Assembly (NCBI GenBank): GCA_030448105.1
Contig: JAUJNP010000001.1
Location: 297,403-361,402 of the forward strand
DNA length: 64,000 nt
Direction: 5' to 3'
Origin: Acidimicrobiales bacterium
GTDB lineage: Bacteria > Actinomycetota > Acidimicrobiia > Acidimicrobiales > Iamiaceae
Below are positions 1 to 8,453 of this stretch, in pieces. A program made the position numbers and the translations under genes. The stretch's first letter is position 1. Each line of letters begins with the position of its first letter. The notes below the pieces were generated by a model that saw only the letters and a list, made by a program, of their open reading frames with translations, ran no database searches and was not told the origin of the DNA.

Positions 1-919
1 GGGTCCGTCATCGCCGCCGAGGATAGGTTTGGCCGGTGCGGGCGACGATCATGCGTGGTGGCCAGCATGGACCTCGCTCAGGACGTGGTCATGGGCCACG
101 AGTTCGCCGCTGAAGTGGTCGAGGTGGGCGCCAACACCGGCATGAGCGCGGTGGGCGACGTGGTGGTGTCGATGCCCGTCGTACTCGACCCCTCCGGGCT
201 GCACCCGGTGGGGTACTCCAACCGGTTCCCCGGGGGCTACGGCGAGCTGATGGTGCCTCTCGGACCCCCTCACCCTCGAGGTCCCGAACGGGCTGGACGC
301 GCGCCGGGCCGCCCTCACCGAGCCGATGGCGGTCGGCGTCCACGCCGTGAACCGCTCGGCGGTGGCGGCCGGACAGCCGGCGGTGGTGCTGGGCTGCGGT
401 CCGGTGGGCCTGGCCGTGGTGGCCGCCCTGCGCCTCGTCGGCGCCGAACCGATCGTGGCCGCCGAGCTCTCCCCCACCCGTCGGGCGCTGGCCGCCACCA
501 TGGGCGCCCACGAGGTGGTCGACCCCCGCGCCGAGGCGGCGGTCGATGCCTGGCGGCGCACAGCGGGTAGCGCCGCCGCCGGTCCCCTCACCATCTTCGA
601 GGCCGTGGGGGTGCACGGGATGCTCGACGACGCCATGCGCATGGCCCCGCGCGACGCCCACATCGTCGTGGTCGGCGTGTGCATGGAGCCCGACACCATC
701 CGACCCATGCGGGGGATCACCCGGGAGCTGTCGATCACCTTCGCCCTCGGCTACGACCCCATGGAGTTCGCCGCCACCCTCGAGCGCATCGCCGAGGGTG
801 AGCTCGACGTCGGCCCGCTCATCACCGGCTCGGTGGGCATCGACGGCGTCGCCGGAGCCTTCGAGGCCCTCGCCGACCCCGACGCCCACGCCAAGATCCT
901 CGTGGAGCCCGGCCGCTGA
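1..919 (+). pseudogene. Zinc-dependent alcohol dehydrogenase, 5' incomplete and frameshifted
   Basis: Medium-chain dehydrogenase/reductase remnant. One frame (from about 55) reads MGHEFAAEVVEVG, the GHE zinc-enzyme signature, up to GGYGELMV near 255. The protein then continues one frame over (LSDPLTLEVPNG, EPMAVGVH) through the nucleotide-binding GCGPVGLAVV to EPGR before the TGA at 917-919. The switch near 256-260 fits one extra base. Upstream, a CGxDxH-like pattern is recoverable only by changing frame again near 35-55, so the 5' part is incomplete or error-ridden. It may be a real pseudogene or poor sequence at a contig edge. Confidence 0.75.
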
Positions 920-978
920 GCAAGGTTGTCGCGCGGAAGCGGTACTGGGCGGCACGAGCGACGACCTCGGTGCCGCGC

Positions 979-1944
979 TCAGGTGCGGGCCACGAGCACG
1001 CGAGGGCGACCGGCCAGGTCGGGGCGGACCTCGGGCGCGGCGAACCCGGCGGCGACGGCGAGGGCCCGGGCCGCGGTCGCCTGGGTGGCGCCCACCTCCA
1101 CCACCAACGCTCCCCCCGGCGCCAGCCAGCGGGGCGCGCCGGCCACCACCGCCCCGACCGCCTCCAAGCCGGTGGGCCCGGACACGAGGGCGTCGGGCGG
1201 CTCCCAGTCGGCCACCACCGGAGGCAGCTCCTCGCCAGCGGCCACGTAGGGCGGGTTGGCCACGATCACGTCCACCGAGCCGGCCAGGTCGGCCGGGAGG
1301 GCGTCGTACCAGTCGCCTTCGGCGAGGCGCACCCGGGTGGCGGCCCGCCCGCCGAGGCCGGCCAGGTTGGCCCGGGCCAGCGCGAGGGCGGCCGGCGAGC
1401 GTTCGGTGCCCCACACCGTCACCCCCTCGCGCTCGGCTGCCACCGACAGGGCGATGGCGCCCGACCCGGTGCCCAGGTCCACCACCACCGCCGTGCTCCC
1501 CCATGCATTCTTGGCGCGATCTCCCCTTGTTTCCGGGGGCGAATCGCGCCAATTCGAGGGGGAGGGGCCTGGGGGGGTGCGGGGGAGGCGGCGGTCGAGC
1601 TCGGCGAGGGCGTGGTCGACGACCTCTTCCGTCTCGGGCCGGGGGATCAGCACCCGCCGGTCGAGGGCAAGGTCGAGGCGGCGGAACCCCCATCGTCCGA
1701 GCACGTACTGCAGCGGCTCCCCGGCCATCCGGCGGGCCACCATGTCGTCGACACGGGCCACGCCGCGAGTGGTGACGGCGTCGTCGAGGTGGCGGTGCAG
1801 CTCGGCACCGTCGAAGCCGGACGCCTCCTCGACGATGCGGCGGGCGTCGACCGCCGGCGAGTCGACGCCCGCGCCGGTCAGCCGCGCTTGGGCCTCGCCG
1901 CGCAGCGCCCGCCACGAGACGGTCCCTTCGGCGGTGCCGATCAG
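979..1944 (-). CDS. prmC: Peptide chain release factor N5-glutamine methyltransferase PrmC
   Basis: PrmC (HemK) methylates the GGQ glutamine of release factors. The helical N-terminal domain is followed by a Rossmann methyltransferase with the SAM motif DLGTGSGA and the catalytic NPPY (VANPPYVA). It directly follows prfA, its substrate gene. No ATG, GTG or TTG lies in frame near the expected N-terminus; a CTG at 1944 overlaps the prfA TGA as CTGA and is the best start candidate. The protein (about 321 residues) is longer than usual because about 35 residues are inserted between DRRL and VVVDLG, where a 42-bp palindrome sits. Confidence 0.9.
   Translation of the reverse strand: MIGTAEGTVSWRALRGEAQARLTGAGVDSPAVDARRIVEEASGFDGAELHRHLDDAVTTRGVARVDDMVARRMAGEPLQYVLGRWGFRRLDLALDRRVLIPRPETEEVVDHALAELDRRLPRTPPGPSPSNWRDSPPETRGDRAKNAWGSTAVVVDLGTGSGAIALSVAAEREGVTVWGTERSPAALALARANLAGLGGRAATRVRLAEGDWYDALPADLAGSVDVIVANPPYVAAGEELPPVVADWEPPDALVSGPTGLEAVGAVVAGAPRWLAPGGALVVEVGATQATAARALAVAAGFAAPEVRPDLAGRPRVLVART
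1511..1552. repeat. 42-bp palindromic element, copy 1, inside prmC
   Basis: Arms TTGGCGCGAT (1511-1520) and ATCGCGCCAA (1543-1552) flank a C/G-rich centre. A second 42-bp element with the same arms lies at 59893-59934. The reverse complement of that copy shares the last 17 bases of this one exactly. The prmC frame stays open through the element, adding a NWRDSPPETRGDRAK-type segment. Confidence 0.8.
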
Positions 1945-3005
1945 GGCTCCCCGGTGAGGCGGCGGGCCTGCTCGTCGTGCACCAGGGCGTCGCTGATCTC
2001 GTCGAGCTCGCCGGCCAGCACCTTGTCGAGCTTGTAAAGGGTGAGACCGATGCGGTGGTCCGACACCCGGTTCTCCTTGAAGTTGTAGGTGCGGATCTTC
2101 TCCGAGCGGCCGCCCCCGCCCACCTGGTCGCGGCGCGCTTCGGACTGCTCGGAGGCCTGGCGCTCCTGCTCTAGGCGCAGCAACCGCGACCGGAGCACCT
2201 GCAGGGCCCGGGCCCGGTTCTGGATCTGGCTCTTCTCGTCCTGCATGGAGACCACCAGGCCGGTCGGCTTGTGGGTGATGCGCACCGCCGAGTCGGTGGT
2301 GTTGACCGATTGGCCGCCCGGGCCCGACGACCGGTACACGTCCACCTGGAGCTCGCCGGGGTCGAGGCGCACGTCGACCTCCTCGGCCTCCGGCAGCACC
2401 GTGACCGTGGCCGAGGAGGTGTGGATGCGCCCCTGGGCCTCGGTGACCGGCACCCGTTGCACGCGGTGGGGCCCACCCTCGTGCTTCATGCGGGTCCACA
2501 CGCCGTCCCCCCTCACCAGGAACGACACCTCGTTGTAGCCCCCCATGTCGCTGGGGGCCGACCCCAGCACCTCGACGGCCCACCCCATGCGGGCCGCCCA
2601 CGCCCGGTACATCTCGAACAGGTCGCGGGCGAAGAGGTTGGCCTCCTCGCCACCCTCGGCCCCGCGGATCTCGACGATGACGTTGCGGCCCTCGTTCGGG
2701 TCCTTGGGGAGCAGCAGCAGCTCGAGCTCGCGGGTCAACCCCTCGATGTCGACCTCGGCCGAGTCGACCTCGGCCCGCATCGCCTCACGGTCCTCCCCCG
2801 AGGACTCCGAGAACATCTCCCGGGCCGCCTCCAGGTCGCCGGAGCGCTCCCGCAACCGGCGGCTGCGCTCGACGATGGCGGCCAGCTCCTTGTGGCGGCG
2901 CGCCAGGTCGGCGTAGCGGGCCTGGTCGCGGTGCACGTCGGGATCGGCCAGGCGCACCTCGACGTCGGCGAACTCCCGCTCCAGCGCCTCGAGGCGATCG
3001 AGCAT
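1941..3005 (-). CDS. prfA: Peptide chain release factor 1 (RF1)
   Basis: RF1 terminates translation at UAA/UAG. The GGQ motif (SSGPGGQSVN) is near residue 228 and the stop-codon recognition tripeptide is PVT, the RF1 type rather than the RF2 SPF. Length is 354 residues, normal for the family. ATG start at 3005. It lies downstream of rho and rpmE and overlaps the likely prmC start. Order rho-rpmE-prfA-prmC is conserved in actinobacteria. Confidence 0.97.
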   Translation of the reverse strand: MLDRLEALEREFADVEVRLADPDVHRDQARYADLARRHKELAAIVERSRRLRERSGDLEAAREMFSESSGEDREAMRAEVDSAEVDIEGLTRELELLLLPKDPNEGRNVIVEIRGAEGGEEANLFARDLFEMYRAWAARMGWAVEVLGSAPSDMGGYNEVSFLVRGDGVWTRMKHEGGPHRVQRVPVTEAQGRIHTSSATVTVLPEAEEVDVRLDPGELQVDVYRSSGPGGQSVNTTDSAVRITHKPTGLVVSMQDEKSQIQNRARALQVLRSRLLRLEQERQASEQSEARRDQVGGGGRSEKIRTYNFKENRVSDHRIGLTLYKLDKVLAGELDEISDALVHDEQARRLTGEP

Positions 3006-3011
3006 CCGCCG

Positions 3012-3404
3012 CTACCGCTGCCCTTCGGGCGGCCCGCCTTCGCCGTCGACCTCGAGACCCAGCTCCGAGCGGATCTTGCGCAGCCGTTCGTCGGCCCGGC
3101 GCTGCTCCTCGGCCCGGTCGAAGGCCAGGTCGGCCGGGCCGTCCCCACCCGCCCCGGGCGGTGCCGGCGGGCCCGTGGTGGCCGCGGCCCCGGAGGCGGC
3201 GGCCCTGGAGGCGGCGGCATCGTGCTCGATGCGGGCCCGGACCTCGTCGACGGTGGGCACCTCGCCGGCCGTGCGCAGCCAGGGCCGGTCAGCCGCCCGG
3301 GTCTCCAGCTCCGCCTCGCGCTGGTCGAGCTCGTCGTTCCCCTTGCGCAGGGCGCGGTCGAGGTAGGCCTGTCCGTAGCGCAACCAACGCTTCCAGGTGG
3401 GCAT
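3012..3404 (-). CDS. Small charged hypothetical protein upstream of prfA
   Basis: I do not recognise this protein of about 130 residues. It begins MPTWKRWLRYGQAYLDRALR, has an acidic/basic helical N-terminal half, an Ala/Gly/Pro-rich linker and a second helix rich in E, R and D. There is no signal peptide or membrane segment. It ends 6 bases before the prfA start, so it is probably cotranscribed with prfA. The ATG at 3404 was preferred over a GTG at 3422 because GAGGATGG precedes it. Confidence 0.6.
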   Translation of the reverse strand: MPTWKRWLRYGQAYLDRALRKGNDELDQREAELETRAADRPWLRTAGEVPTVDEVRARIEHDAAASRAAASGAAATTGPPAPPGAGGDGPADLAFDRAEEQRRADERLRKIRSELGLEVDGEGGPPEGQR

Positions 3405-3435
3405 GGCCCCATCCTCGCCCACCGGGCGGGGGGTG

Positions 3436-4443
3436 TCAGCCTCGGGGCCGCCAGGCGTCGTCGACGGGCACGATCTCGGCGGGCTCGGCCAGTGCGGCGG
3501 CGAGGGCCTCGGTCACCGCCAGCACGTCGCGCTCGGGCACGGCCAGCACCAGGCGGGCACCAGGGGCGTGGGCGAAGCGGTCGTCAGCGGCGCTCGGCAC
3601 CAGGTCCAGGTCCACGCCGGTGGAGCACGTCACCACCATCGGGCGGCCGTCGCCGTCGACCCCGACGGCGCTGGCCGGCCACGGCTCGGTGAGGTTGCGC
3701 CGGGGCACGGCCGGTTCCGCCGGCTCCAGCTCGGTCGCCCCCACCAGCCCGGGTTCGGCGACGACCTCGGCCCGCAGCCACCGCTCCGGGACCAGCCGGT
3801 TCAGCTGGTGGTGGGGCGCCCCCGCCCGCCGGTGCCTCCGCACGACGCCCGCCGCCTTGGCCAGGGCGTCGGCATCGGGCAGGCCGGCGTTCATCAGGGC
3901 GAACGCCTCCCGGTCGAAGCGGCCCACCCCCACCTCGAGGCGGGCCCCCGCCGGATCACCTTCGGGGCTCAGCACCCGAGCCACCTCCAGCCCCCGCACC
4001 TCGCCGAGCAGCTCGCCCTGTTCCACCACCACCTCCACCCCGGTGGCGACGAGGAGGGGTCGGAACAGCTCGGCCGACGGCGCCGGAGCCGGGAACGACG
4101 GTCTGGGCGCAGCGCCGGCCGGCGTGAGGGTGCGCCCCTCGACCTGCCAGACCTGTGGAGGCGCCGCCAACTGGCTTGCCCGCCGGGCCAGCACCCCCGC
4201 GGCGGAGCGGTCGTCGACGAGCACGTGCAGCTCCTCCACCCCTTGCTGGCGGGCCCAGGCCAGCGCACCGCCGAGACGGCGAGCGGCGTCGCCGCCAGCC
4301 AGGACCCACCCCCGGTGACCGGACCCGAGGACGGCCCCGTCGGGGAAGGGCCCGACGGCGGCGCCGGTGATGCCCCAGTGGTCGCGGACCAGCGCCGCCA
4401 GCTTGACCGCGTGGAGCGGGGGGCGCGGGTCGGTCGAGGCTAC
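3436..4443 (-). CDS. Hypothetical protein between rpmE and prfA
   Basis: An open frame of about 335 codons starts at or inside the rpmE stop and ends just before the previous gene. I do not recognise the family. The N-terminal half contains [18 protein letters not shown] and [20 protein letters not shown]. The C-terminal half contains [17 protein letters not shown] and a long alternating Ala/Val/Asp region. No transmembrane segment is evident. No ATG, GTG or TTG lies in frame near the rpmE stop, so the start coordinate is approximate. Its place in the rho-prfA operon suggests a housekeeping or translation-linked role, but that is only inference. Confidence 0.6.
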   Translation of the reverse strand, partial: VASTDPRPPLHAVKLAALVRDHWGITGAAVGPFPDGAVLGSGHRGWVLAGGDAARRLGGALAWARQQGVEELHVLVDDRSAAGVLARRASQLAAPPQVWQVEGRTLTPAGAAPRPSFPAPAPSAELFRPLLVATGVEVVVEQGELLGEVRGLEVARVLSPEGDPAGARLEVGVGRFDREAFALMNAGLPDADALAKAAGVVRRHRRAGAPHHQLNRLVPERWLRAEVVAEPGLVGATELEPAEPAVPRRNLTEPWPASAVGVDGDGRPMVVTCSTGVDLDLVPSAADDRFAHAPGARLVLAVPERDVLAVTEALAAALAEPAEIVPVDDAWRPRG

Positions 4444-4652
4444 TTCCGGCCCTTGCGGGGGCCGTAGCGCCGCTCGAAGCGGTCGATGCGCCCACCGGTG
4501 TCCACCAGCTTCTGCTTGCCCGTGTAGAAGGGGTGGCACTCGTTGCAGAGCTCGACGGTGAGCGAGGGCACCGTCGAGTGGGTGGTGAACGAGTTCCCGC
4601 AGGAGCAGCGCACCTGGGTCTCGATGTAGTTCGGATGGGTGTCGGCCTTCAT
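4440..4652 (-). CDS. rpmE: 50S ribosomal protein L31, zinc-binding form
   Basis: Ribosomal protein L31, 70 residues, starting [16 protein letters not shown]. It has the four zinc-ligand cysteines CSCG and [13 protein letters not shown], so it is the zinc-containing form, not the zinc-independent paralogue. The ATG at 4652 was chosen over the longer open frame because MKADTHP is the standard N-terminus. It follows rho. Confidence 0.97.
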   Translation of the reverse strand: MKADTHPNYIETQVRCSCGNSFTTHSTVPSLTVELCNECHPFYTGKQKLVDTGGRIDRFERRYGPRKGRK

Positions 4653-4717
4653 GGTTGCTCCAGTGTGTCCGGTCCGGGACGCGTTCCCGCAATCGTTCCA
4701 ACCGCGGGGCATTCCCG

Positions 4718-6418
4718 TCAGCCCGTGGCCGCCGCCTTGGCGATCTCGGTGAGGAACGCGTCGTTGGACTTGAACGTCTTCATGCGGTCGATGAGCAGCT
4801 CAAGGCCGGCGGCGCCGCTGGCGCCCTCCCCGCCCAGCCCCGACAGCACCCGTCGCAGCTTCCACACCTGCTGGAGCTGCTTGCGCTCGAACAGGAGCTC
4901 CTCGTGGCGGGTGGAGGAGGCGTCGACGTCGATGGCGGGGTAGATCCGCCGGTCGGCCATGCGCCGGTCGAGCTTGAGCTCCATGTTGCCGGTGCCCTTG
5001 AACTCCTCGAAGATCACCTCGTCCATGCGGGATCCGGTCTCCACCAGCGCCGTGGCCAGGATGGTGAGCGATCCGCCCTCCTCCACGTTGCGGGCGGCGC
5101 CGAAGAACTTCTTGGGGGGGTAGAGGGCGCCGGTGTCCATGCCGCCCGACATGATGCGGCCGGTGGGCGGCGCCGCCAGGTTGTAGGCACGGGCCAGGCG
5201 GGTGATGCCGTCGAGGATGATCACCACGTCGGTGCCCTCCTCCACCATGCGCTTGGCCCGCTCGATGACCAGCTCGGCCACCTGGGTGTGCTCCTCGGCC
5301 GGCCGATCGAAGGTGGAGGCCGCCACCTCGCCGTGCTGCAGCCACCGGCGCATGTCGGTGACCTCCTCGGGCCGCTCGTCGACGAGCAGGACGATGAGCT
5401 TCACCTCGGGGTTGTTGACCTCGATGGAGCGAGCCACCTGCTTCATCACCGTGGTCTTGCCCGCCTTGGGGGGCGAGACGATGAGGCCGCGCTGACCCTT
5501 GCCGATGGGGGCGATGAGGTCGATGATCCGGGCCGTCATGTTGGTGGGATCGTCGGGCTGTTCGAGGCGAAGCCGCTCGTCGGGGAACAGCGGGGTGAGG
5601 TCCTCGAACCTCGCCCGCTGGCTGGCCGCCACCGGGTCCTGGCCGTTGACGGCGTCGATCTGGAGCAGTGCCGGGTTCTTCTCGGTGCGGGCCGCGGGGC
5701 GGCTCTTGCCGGCGACGCGGTCGCCCTTGCGCAGGGCGAACTGGCGGACCTGCTTGACCGACACGTAGACGTCGTCCCGGGTGGGGAGGTAGCCCCGGAG
5801 CCGGAGGAAGCCGTACCCCTCGTCGCGTAGGTCGAGCAGTCCCTCGACGTCGACGGGATCACCGAGGAAGGTGTCGTCGGGCTGGCCACCAGCGGCGCCT
5901 CCCGGGGCCCCCTGGCCACGGTCGCGCCCCCGGCGCCGCCGCCGACGATTGCCGGGTTCGCCGTCCTCGGCGGGCCGCGGGCCCCCCGGCTCGGCGCCGT
6001 CGGGACCGCCGACCGACAGGCCGGTCTGGCCGGGGAGCGGTTGCGGGGGGGCAGGCGCGCCAGGGGTGACGGAGGCCTCGATGGTGTTGGCGTCGGCCGG
6101 CTCGGCGCCGGCGTCGGCCTGGACCGGCGGGCGAGCGTCGACCGGCGGACCCGCCATGCCAGCGGCCGGGTCCGGACGCGTGTCGGCCGGGGCGACGGCG
6201 GCGACGGCGGCCGGGGGTTCGAGCTCGACGGAGGGAACGGGCTCGGCGGTGTCGCCGTTCGGGCCGGCGGCGACGGGCACGCCGGCCAGCTGCAGGATGA
6301 GGTCGACGATGTCGGCCTTCTTGGCCCGCGAGGGCGGCCGCTGCCCGAGCTGCTCGGCGATCTGGGTGAGCTCGTCACGCTCCTTGCGTTCGAGCAGCGA
6401 CCGCTCGAACCCGCTCAT
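4718..6418 (-). CDS. rho: Transcription termination factor Rho
   Basis: Hexameric RNA/DNA helicase that terminates transcription. From the ATG at 6418 it is 566 residues. A SAP-like N-terminal segment ([20 protein letters not shown]) is followed by a Pro/Ala-rich and then Arg/Gly-rich insertion ([14 protein letters not shown]), typical of actinobacterial Rho. The RNA-binding cold-shock-like domain ([12 protein letters not shown]) comes next, then the ATPase with Walker A PKAGKTT near residue 318 and Walker [11 protein letters not shown]. It heads the rho-rpmE-prfA-prmC block. Confidence 0.97.
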   Translation of the reverse strand: MSGFERSLLERKERDELTQIAEQLGQRPPSRAKKADIVDLILQLAGVPVAAGPNGDTAEPVPSVELEPPAAVAAVAPADTRPDPAAGMAGPPVDARPPVQADAGAEPADANTIEASVTPGAPAPPQPLPGQTGLSVGGPDGAEPGGPRPAEDGEPGNRRRRRRGRDRGQGAPGGAAGGQPDDTFLGDPVDVEGLLDLRDEGYGFLRLRGYLPTRDDVYVSVKQVRQFALRKGDRVAGKSRPAARTEKNPALLQIDAVNGQDPVAASQRARFEDLTPLFPDERLRLEQPDDPTNMTARIIDLIAPIGKGQRGLIVSPPKAGKTTVMKQVARSIEVNNPEVKLIVLLVDERPEEVTDMRRWLQHGEVAASTFDRPAEEHTQVAELVIERAKRMVEEGTDVVIILDGITRLARAYNLAAPPTGRIMSGGMDTGALYPPKKFFGAARNVEEGGSLTILATALVETGSRMDEVIFEEFKGTGNMELKLDRRMADRRIYPAIDVDASSTRHEELLFERKQLQQVWKLRRVLSGLGGEGASGAAGLELLIDRMKTFKSNDAFLTEIAKAAATG

Positions 6419-6679
6419 CGCGGCACCGTCGCCGCTGGTGATGGCCCTGTGGGATGGCTCATGGGGTACCTCGCTTCGTGGGGAGCCGAGGGTAGGAGAC
6501 TCCCTGGGGCCGATCCGGCGCGGCTCATCGCTGCAGCCGGTCGGCGGATGCCCCCTCGGCAACTCCTCGACCGGTCAGCACTCGACCCGCCGGGAGGGAA
6601 CGCGGTCAGCATAGACCCGGGCCTGCGAGGGCACCGCACCGGTGGCATGTGATCATGGCGGACGCCCTGATCGCCGTCG

Positions 6680-6826
6680 GTGAGGACCGCCGTGCCGCCC
6701 TCGACCACCCGCCTACTCGTGGCCAGCCTGGTCTCCGGTTGCTGCCTGCTCGCCGGCGCACTACTTCTCGCCGCTCTCTTTCGAGGGGCAGCGGTTCCTG
6801 AGCTGACCGGATCGTCGATGTCGTAG
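6680..6826 (+). CDS. Possible small membrane peptide
   Basis: A GTG-initiated open frame of 48 residues begins VRTAVPPSTTRLLVAS and carries one strongly hydrophobic segment (LVSGCCLLAGALLLAALF). There is no clear ribosome binding site and no family was recognised. It may be a real small membrane protein or the N-terminal stump of a gene disrupted by the inverted-repeat element 24 bases downstream. Confidence 0.3.
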   Translation: MRTAVPPSTTRLLVASLVSGCCLLAGALLLAALFRGAAVPELTGSSMS

Positions 6827-6849
6827 ATGGAAGAGAAGACTTATCCATC

Positions 6850-6941
6850 TGTTCCACGTCGCGCCGAATGTGGGGGGCACGACACCTCGCCGGGAGCTAC
6901 CAAACCGCCTCGGCACCTCCGTTTCGGCGCGACGTGGAACA
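6850..6941. repeat. 92-bp inverted-repeat element with 19-bp perfect arms
   Basis: The left arm (6850-6868, TGTTCCACGTCGCGCCGAA) and right arm (6923-6941) are exact reverse complements, separated by 54 bases. A shorter dyad, AGATGGA/TCCATCT (6825-6831 and 6844-6850), abuts the left arm. The layout resembles a MITE or a transposon-end relic, but I find no transposase and no obvious target duplication. It could also be a transcribed hairpin. Confidence 0.6.
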
Positions 6942-7046
6942 CGGGAACGGTTGGGGAGGTGGTAGCCCACTCCACTCGCCCCGCCCGGCACTGACGATCA
7001 GCGACCGGGCGCTGAGCTCCTATCGGCCGTTCCTGGTGCAGGCCTC

Positions 7047-7115
7047 GTGTACCCGATGCCAGCGGTGATGGTGCTCTACACCATCGCCGGCCTCGGCCTC
7101 CTGCTCGGCGGCTAG
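7047..7115 (+). CDS. Possible C-terminal fragment of a small membrane protein
   Basis: A short frame from a GTG reads VYPMPAVMVLYTIAGLGLLL and ends GG before TAG at 7113-7115. The frame stays open further upstream without a good start. It is hydrophobic like the peptide at 6680-6826, so the two may be halves of one decayed gene. Very weak evidence. Confidence 0.2.
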   Translation: MYPMPAVMVLYTIAGLGLLLGG

Positions 7116-7127
7116 CGCGGCCGGAGC

Positions 7128-8453
7128 TCACGGGATCGAGTACGCCGTCAGGGCCTGGTCACCGGTGCTGACGAACAGCATGTTTCCGTCCACGTGGGGA
7201 GTGTCGACCAGGCTGGCCTGCCACGCCTGCCTGAGCCGGACCTGGCCGTCGGCATCGAGGACGGCAAGCTGCTCGAGATCGAGTAGTCCCAGACGACCCT
7301 CCCCGAGCTCCAGCAGAAGGGCCGGGTACTCGATCGGTGAGGCGATCTCGCGCACGACGTCGCCGGTCCCCGGATCCACCTCGGCCAGCGAGCCGCCGCT
7401 CCCCGCCACCCAGAGCCGGTCTCCGACGAGTGCGCCTACGGGGCCCGGACGGCTCCAGCGGCGGCTGCCGTCGGCCCGGTCGACGGTCACCAGCTCCGGG
7501 TACCCGGGTAGGTGGACGTACGGGCCGTTGATGACCGCGGGGAAGAAGTGGAAGCTCTGGCCGCCGCCCGTGCCGGCCATCCAGCGAACGGAGCCGTCGG
7601 CGACGTCCAGGAGGTGGGCCACGTTCTCCCTGGCGCTACCAGCGTGGCTGAGCGTCGACAGGAAGACGGTTTGGCCGTCGTTCACGGGTGGAGTTCCCCA
7701 CTCCAGGTCGGTGCCCTCGACGAGCGGGGTCCGCCAGGTCACGGCACCGGTGCTGGTGTTCACGCCCAGCACGACGGGGGGCCGGACGTCTCCTTCCCCG
7801 TTGGCCGACAGACCGATGGCACTGAGCGGCTCGGCGATGGCAGATGTGACGGCGCCGTAGCCGTCCAAGCCGAGCGCCGAGAGGGAGATCTCCCAGCGGA
7901 CGGTTCCGTCATCGGCGTCGAGCCCCACGATCTTCTCGTATTGGGTGTTGGCGATGACGACCCCGCCGGTGGCGCCTTGCAGGAAGGCGGGCCCGCCAAG
8001 CCTCGCCGTCCACCGCACCTCTCCGCTCGCCCGCTCGAGCCCCGAGATTCGACCGACCGCGTCGCCTCCGCCGGAACCGAAGCCTTCGGCAGCGAAGATC
8101 CCGTCGCCCCAGGCCACAGCCAGCCGGCCGCTGGTGGCTCCGAAGCTCTCTCCCATGCCGACGTCCGGCGCGCTCCAGAGCCGCCGCAGGCCGGTCTCGC
8201 CGCTGGTCGATTCGGGCGCGGACGTGCCCGGTGGTTCCCCGACGAACACCGAGGAATCGTCGTTCCTGTGGCGCTCCACGAGCGAGAGGGCGACGAGGCC
8301 ACCGGCCACTGCGAGAACCGTGGCGATGGCGAGCACCCGCTGCCGGGTTCTGCGACGGATCCGGGCCATCACGTCACCGAGCGCCTTCTCGGTGTCCGGC
8401 GACCCCGCCGCGGATCGAAGCCGTCGATCGAGATCAAGAGGGCTCGGCATCAT
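7128..8453 (-). CDS. Membrane-anchored PQQ-like beta-propeller protein, partner of ECF sigma factor
   Basis: About 441 residues. A short cytoplasmic N-terminus (PLDLDRRLRSAAGSP, DVMARIRRRTRQR) precedes one transmembrane helix (VLAIATVLAVAGGLVAL), an extracytoplasmic Ser/Thr linker and a propeller with PQQ-type repeats (TGAVTWRTPL, DGSVRWMAG, DGSRRWSRPG). The start (ATG 8453 or 8450) lies inside the end of the sigma factor gene, so the two are translationally coupled. The anti-sigma position and topology suggest that it senses an external signal and controls the sigma factor; no classic zinc anti-sigma HxxxCxxC motif is present. Confidence 0.8.
   Translation of the reverse strand: MMPSPLDLDRRLRSAAGSPDTEKALGDVMARIRRRTRQRVLAIATVLAVAGGLVALSLVERHRNDDSSVFVGEPPGTSAPESTSGETGLRRLWSAPDVGMGESFGATSGRLAVAWGDGIFAAEGFGSGGGDAVGRISGLERASGEVRWTARLGGPAFLQGATGGVVIANTQYEKIVGLDADDGTVRWEISLSALGLDGYGAVTSAIAEPLSAIGLSANGEGDVRPPVVLGVNTSTGAVTWRTPLVEGTDLEWGTPPVNDGQTVFLSTLSHAGSARENVAHLLDVADGSVRWMAGTGGGQSFHFFPAVINGPYVHLPGYPELVTVDRADGSRRWSRPGPVGALVGDRLWVAGSGGSLAEVDPGTGDVVREIASPIEYPALLLELGEGRLGLLDLEQLAVLDADGQVRLRQAWQASLVDTPHVDGNMLFVSTGDQALTAYSIP

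Larger units (their letters stand above)
6419..7127. other. Gene-poor stretch upstream of rho
   Basis: About 700 bases between rho and the beta-propeller gene. The rho-proximal part is a plausible long leader: a TATGCT hexamer on the minus strand (6613-6608) could be a -10 box about 180 nt before the rho start, but I see no convincing -35. The middle part is less GC-rich than its surroundings and holds a 19-bp inverted repeat, with one small hydrophobic open frame on each side. No recognised RNA gene was seen. Confidence 0.5.

Noticed and set aside
89-1915. Long minus-strand open frame (over 600 codons) opposite the dehydrogenase and prmC
   Set aside because: High-GC shadow frame rich in Arg, Gly and Pro. 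The recognised proteins use other frames.
2271-3692. Long plus-strand open frame opposite prfA
   Set aside because: Antisense shadow of prfA and its neighbour; no family features.
6608-6613. TATGCT as the rho promoter -10 box
   Set aside because: No matching -35 and no support beyond the hexamer, so it was not listed as a separate promoter.
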